Program-made: the position numbers and the translations under genes
Notes under the pieces: model-generated
Database searches by the model: none
The model's input: only the letters and a program-made list of their open reading frames with translations
What the model was told of the DNA's origin: nothing
From: Alphaproteobacteria bacterium
GTDB taxonomy: Bacteria; Pseudomonadota; Alphaproteobacteria; Sphingomonadales; Sphingomonadaceae
NCBI GenBank assembly: GCA_028293005.1
Contig: JAQGLH010000185.1
Coordinates: 1 to 7,930, forward strand
Direction: 5' to 3'
DNA length: 7,930 nt
Part shown: piece by piece, positions 6,004 through 7,930 of the stretch
How the letters are laid out: every line of letters begins with the position of its first letter
Numbering within the stretch: the stretch's first letter is position 1

Positions 6004-6657
6004 ATGTCGAGCCGCATCAGCAAATTCCTGTCGTCTGCAGTCCTGGGCACCATGCTTGCCGCGACATTGTCGCTGGCCGCGTGCAGCCGCCACGACGACG
6101 AGGAACTCGCCAGTCTGGACAACCAGCTCGTCGGCAACGAGAGCGATCCGGCGCTGACCAGCGCGCTGCAGGACCAGATATTGGTCGATCCGACGCTCAG
6201 CCAGCAGTCGAACCGCAACGCGGTGCGCCGCGCGCAGACGCCGGTGCAGGGCCAATATCCGCTCGACAATCGCACAGCCCCGGTGATGCGCGACGGCACC
6301 CCGGTTCCCGGAAGCGGCTGCGGGGCGCAGTTCGATTATGCGATGGCCTGGGCGAACCGGCTGCCTGCCGCGTTCCCGGTGTTCCCGGGTGGCCGCGTGA
6401 CCGACGCGGCGGCGAACAACGGCAACGGCTGCAACATGCGGGTGGTCACCTTCACGACGCCGCAGCCTCCGGCGATGGTGCTCGACTGGTACGACCGGCG
6501 TCTCGCCGGCGCCGGCTATTCGTCGGAGCGGCAGGCCCGCGGCGGCGACCAGATCCTCGGCGGGACCAACGAACCCGAAGACGGCGCCTTCTACCTGATC
6601 GTCACCCCGCGCGGTGCCGGCTCGGACGTCGCGCTGTTCACGAATACAGGACGGTAA
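6004..6657 (+). CDS. Envelope lipoprotein, hypothetical, with PGG-type C-terminal domain
   Basis: A 217-aa predicted lipoprotein. ATG 6004 is supported by GAGGGAG five bases upstream and by a clean signal peptide (RISKFLSS, then AVLGTMLAATLS) with lipobox LAAC and Cys27. The +2 Ser would permit outer-membrane sorting. Residues about 28-100 are polar, with Asp/Gln/Asn-rich runs and probably little fold. The C-terminal domain begins at GCGAQFDYAMAWANRLP and contains AAFPVFPGGRV, a VVTFTTPQPPAMVLDWYDRR helix-entry motif, LAGAGY, then FYLIVTPRG and a final ALFTN strand. The order PGG...V.F.T..P...V..WY...L..AGY resembles small alpha/beta modules in other envelope proteins, but I cannot name a family. 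Two mature cysteines (GSGCG, GNGCN) may pair. The gene appears monocistronic: 59 bp from the gene before and 104 bp from crcB. Confidence 0.75.
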   Translation: MSSRISKFLSSAVLGTMLAATLSLAACSRHDDEELASLDNQLVGNESDPALTSALQDQILVDPTLSQQSNRNAVRRAQTPVQGQYPLDNRTAPVMRDGTPVPGSGCGAQFDYAMAWANRLPAAFPVFPGGRVTDAAANNGNGCNMRVVTFTTPQPPAMVLDWYDRRLAGAGYSSERQARGGDQILGGTNEPEDGAFYLIVTPRGAGSDVALFTNTGR

Positions 6658-6662
6658 TTTTC

Positions 6663-6684
6663 CTCTCCCGGGAAACCGGGAGGG
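6663..6684. other. Stem-loop with GAAA tetraloop after the lipoprotein gene
   Basis: Six bases past the stop codon lies a strong inverted repeat, CTCCCGG-GAAA-CCGGGAG (6665-6682), extended by a T.G wobble and a C-G pair to nine pairs. The GAAA loop is a stable GNRA tetraloop. There is no U-tract after it on either strand (a TTTT run precedes it on the plus strand), so it is not a textbook terminator. It may protect or end the lipoprotein mRNA, or belong to a family of extragenic palindromes; no second copy is seen in this window. Confidence 0.55.
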
Positions 6685-6761
6685 AGCAAGTGCCCGGGGG
6701 CCAACCGCGAACCTCACCACGCCACTGGCGAAGCCGGCTTCCCGACGCTACATCGCCGCCA

Positions 6762-7148
6762 ATGCCCAATCTCCTCCTCGTCATGATCGGCGGCGCGCTC
6801 GGCGCCGGTGCCCGCTATCAGGTCGGCCGTTTCGCGCTGCATCAATGGGGCGGAGCGTTCCCGTGGGGGACGTTGATCGTCAACCTGCTCGGCGGGCTGC
6901 TGATCGGCGCGCTTGCCGGCCTGTTCGCGCGCAACGGCGCGCCGGTTGGCCAGGACGAGCCGATGCGCCTGCTGCTCGGCGTCGGCGTGCTCGGCGGCTT
7001 CACCACCTTTTCCGCTTTCTCGCTCGAGACGTTCGCGATGATCGAGCGTGGCGCGTTCGCGGCCGCCTCGGCCTATGTGCTCGCTTCGGTCGCCGGGGCG
7101 CTGGTCCTGGTGGCGGCAGGCCTGTGGCTGGCGAGGGCGGCGGCATGA
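6762..7148 (+). CDS. crcB: Fluoride efflux transporter CrcB/Fluc
   Basis: A 128-aa four-helix inner-membrane protein that exports toxic fluoride as a dual-topology dimeric channel. All family hallmarks are visible: GGALGAGARY (10-19) in helix 1, GTLIVNLLGG (36-45) with the pore Asn41 in helix 2, and GVLGGFTTFSAFSLET (75-90) at the helix-3 break, which holds the central Na+ site and the Phe residues of the fluoride path. Length is normal for the family. The start at ATG 6762 (MPNLLLVMIGG) fits homologues. No clear Shine-Dalgarno precedes it, and the frame is open far upstream, overlapping the lipoprotein gene, so the upstream extension is considered spurious. No fluoride riboswitch could be recognised in the 104-bp leader. 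The stop overlaps the rluC start (ATGA). Confidence 0.95.
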   Translation: MPNLLLVMIGGALGAGARYQVGRFALHQWGGAFPWGTLIVNLLGGLLIGALAGLFARNGAPVGQDEPMRLLLGVGVLGGFTTFSAFSLETFAMIERGAFAAASAYVLASVAGALVLVAAGLWLARAAA

Positions 7149-7930
7149 GCGAGAGCGCCGCGGCGGGCGAGGTCCGCCAGTTCACCGTCTCGGCCGAGGA
7201 TGACGGCATCCGCCTCGACCGCTGGTTTAAGCGCAACCTGGCCGACGCGAGCTTCAACCTCGTCTCGCGCTGGGCGCGGACCGGCCAGCTCCGCGTCGAT
7301 GGTAAGCGCGCCGTTCCCGGCGACCGGGTCGAGGCCGGCCAGATCATCCGTGTGCCGCCTGCCGAAGCGCCCGCCAACCCGAAGCCGAAATCCGAGCGGC
7401 CGGCGCTCAGCCAGGATCAGGTCGCTTACGTCAACGACATGGTGATCCAAAGCGACGCTGCGGCGATCGTGGTCAACAAGCCGCCCGGTCTGGCGACGCA
7501 GGGCGGAACCAAGACCAACGTCCATCTCGACGGCCTGCTCGACGGGCTCGCCGGGCCGGCGAGCCGCGCCCCAAGCTCGTCCACCGGCTCGACAAGGACA
7601 CGTCGGGCGCGTTGCTGCTCGCGCGCACGCCGCGCGCCGCGGCCTTTTTCGCCAGGGCCTTCGCCGGGCGCACCGCGCGCAAGGTCTATTGGGCACTGGT
7701 GATCGGCGTGCCGGCGATCGCCGACGGAATGATCGAGCTGCCGATCGCCAAGCAGCCGGGCACCGGCGGCGAGAAGATGCATGTCGACGAGGAGGAAGGG
7801 ATGCCGGCCCGGACCCGCTACCGGGTCATCGAACAGGCCGGCAATCGCGCCGCCTGGGTCGAGCTCCAGCCCCAGACCGGCCGCACCCACCAGCTGCGCG
7901 TCCACATGGCGGCGATCGGCCATCCGTTCC
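7145..7930 (+). pseudogene. rluC: RluA/RluC-family 23S rRNA pseudouridine synthase, frameshifted and cut by right edge
   Basis: Large-subunit pseudouridine synthase of the RluA/RluC family, which isomerises specific uridines in 23S rRNA. The ATG (7145) overlaps the crcB stop. Residues about 22-72 form an S4 RNA-binding domain (IRLDRWFKRNL, SRWARTGQLRVDGKR, GQIIRVPP). Then come NDMVIQSDAAAIVVNKPPGL and ATQGGTKTNVHLDGLLDG. Between about 7553 and 7572 the reading frame moves back one base. The first frame then runs into nonsense and stops at 7702. The other frame continues with KLVHRLDKDTSGALLLAR, whose Asp at 7591-7593 is the expected catalytic residue, and with ELQPQTGRTHQLRVHMAA to the window edge. 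Both halves have normal family spacing, so one base is missing (or two extra). An assembly or read error in a GC-rich run is as likely as a true mutation. RluC versus another RluA-family member is inferred from the crcB neighbour and the S4 domain. Confidence 0.82.

Noticed and set aside
6658..6761. Fluoride riboswitch upstream of crcB
   Set aside because: I could not find the conserved pseudoknot pattern of the crcB motif; the only clear structure is a simple GAAA hairpin.
6081..7148. Long fusion frame giving CrcB a 227-residue N-terminal extension
   Set aside because: The extension overlaps a well-supported lipoprotein gene in another frame and is Arg/Pro-rich nonsense. CrcB proteins start at about MPNLLLVMIGG and are about 125 residues long.
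7545..7600. Programmed -1 ribosomal frameshift in rluC
   Set aside because: No canonical slippery heptamer and no obvious stimulatory pseudoknot. RluC-family genes are not known to use frameshifting; error or mutation is simpler.

Overview
This is a high-GC chromosomal window that most resembles an alphaproteobacterium of the order Sphingomonadales. The indications are strong G/C preference at third codon positions, a CC0125/CC1285-family lipoprotein, a DUF4893-type lipoprotein, a stand-alone KTSC-domain protein, a short PilZ protein, and crcB translationally coupled to an RluA/RluC-family pseudouridine synthase. The taxonomic call comes from remembered family distribution, not from a search. 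I see no mobile element, phage, tRNA, rRNA or CRISPR array; it reads as ordinary housekeeping and envelope chromosome.

Layout. The left edge (1-96, minus) holds the first 32 codons of a lipoprotein gene that runs out of the window. Divergent from it is a plus-strand group: the CC0125-family lipoprotein (246-836), a KTSC protein (894-1133) and a one-helix membrane microprotein (1168-1374). The microprotein gene meets a minus-strand cluster tail to tail, with a 14-bp overlap. In transcription order that cluster is: RarD/EamA permease (4606-3689), PilZ protein (3457-3101), a doubtful 53-aa ORF (3042-2881), DUF486/DMT-family membrane protein (2874-2539), lipoprotein with an NTF2-like feel (2497-1910) and a small cysteine-rich lipoprotein (1780-1361). 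From 4806 everything is on the plus strand: DUF4893-type lipoprotein (4806-5474), a small soluble protein of unknown function (5561-5944), a lipoprotein with a C-terminal domain resembling PGA-motif domains (6004-6657), the fluoride channel crcB/fluC (6762-7148), and an RluA/RluC-family pseudouridine synthase (7145 to the edge). In the sequence as given, that last gene carries a one-base frameshift just before its catalytic motif.

How the genes relate. The only tight coupling visible is crcB-rluC, with an ATGA stop/start overlap. Six of the predicted products have a lipoprotein-type signal peptide, so envelope biogenesis is the main theme. The PilZ protein keeps both halves of the cyclic-di-GMP binding motif. 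I find no convincing new multi-gene system. The points most worth following up are the rluC frameshift, the unnamed conserved-looking proteins at 5561-5944 and 6004-6657, and the overlapping microprotein/lipoprotein pair.
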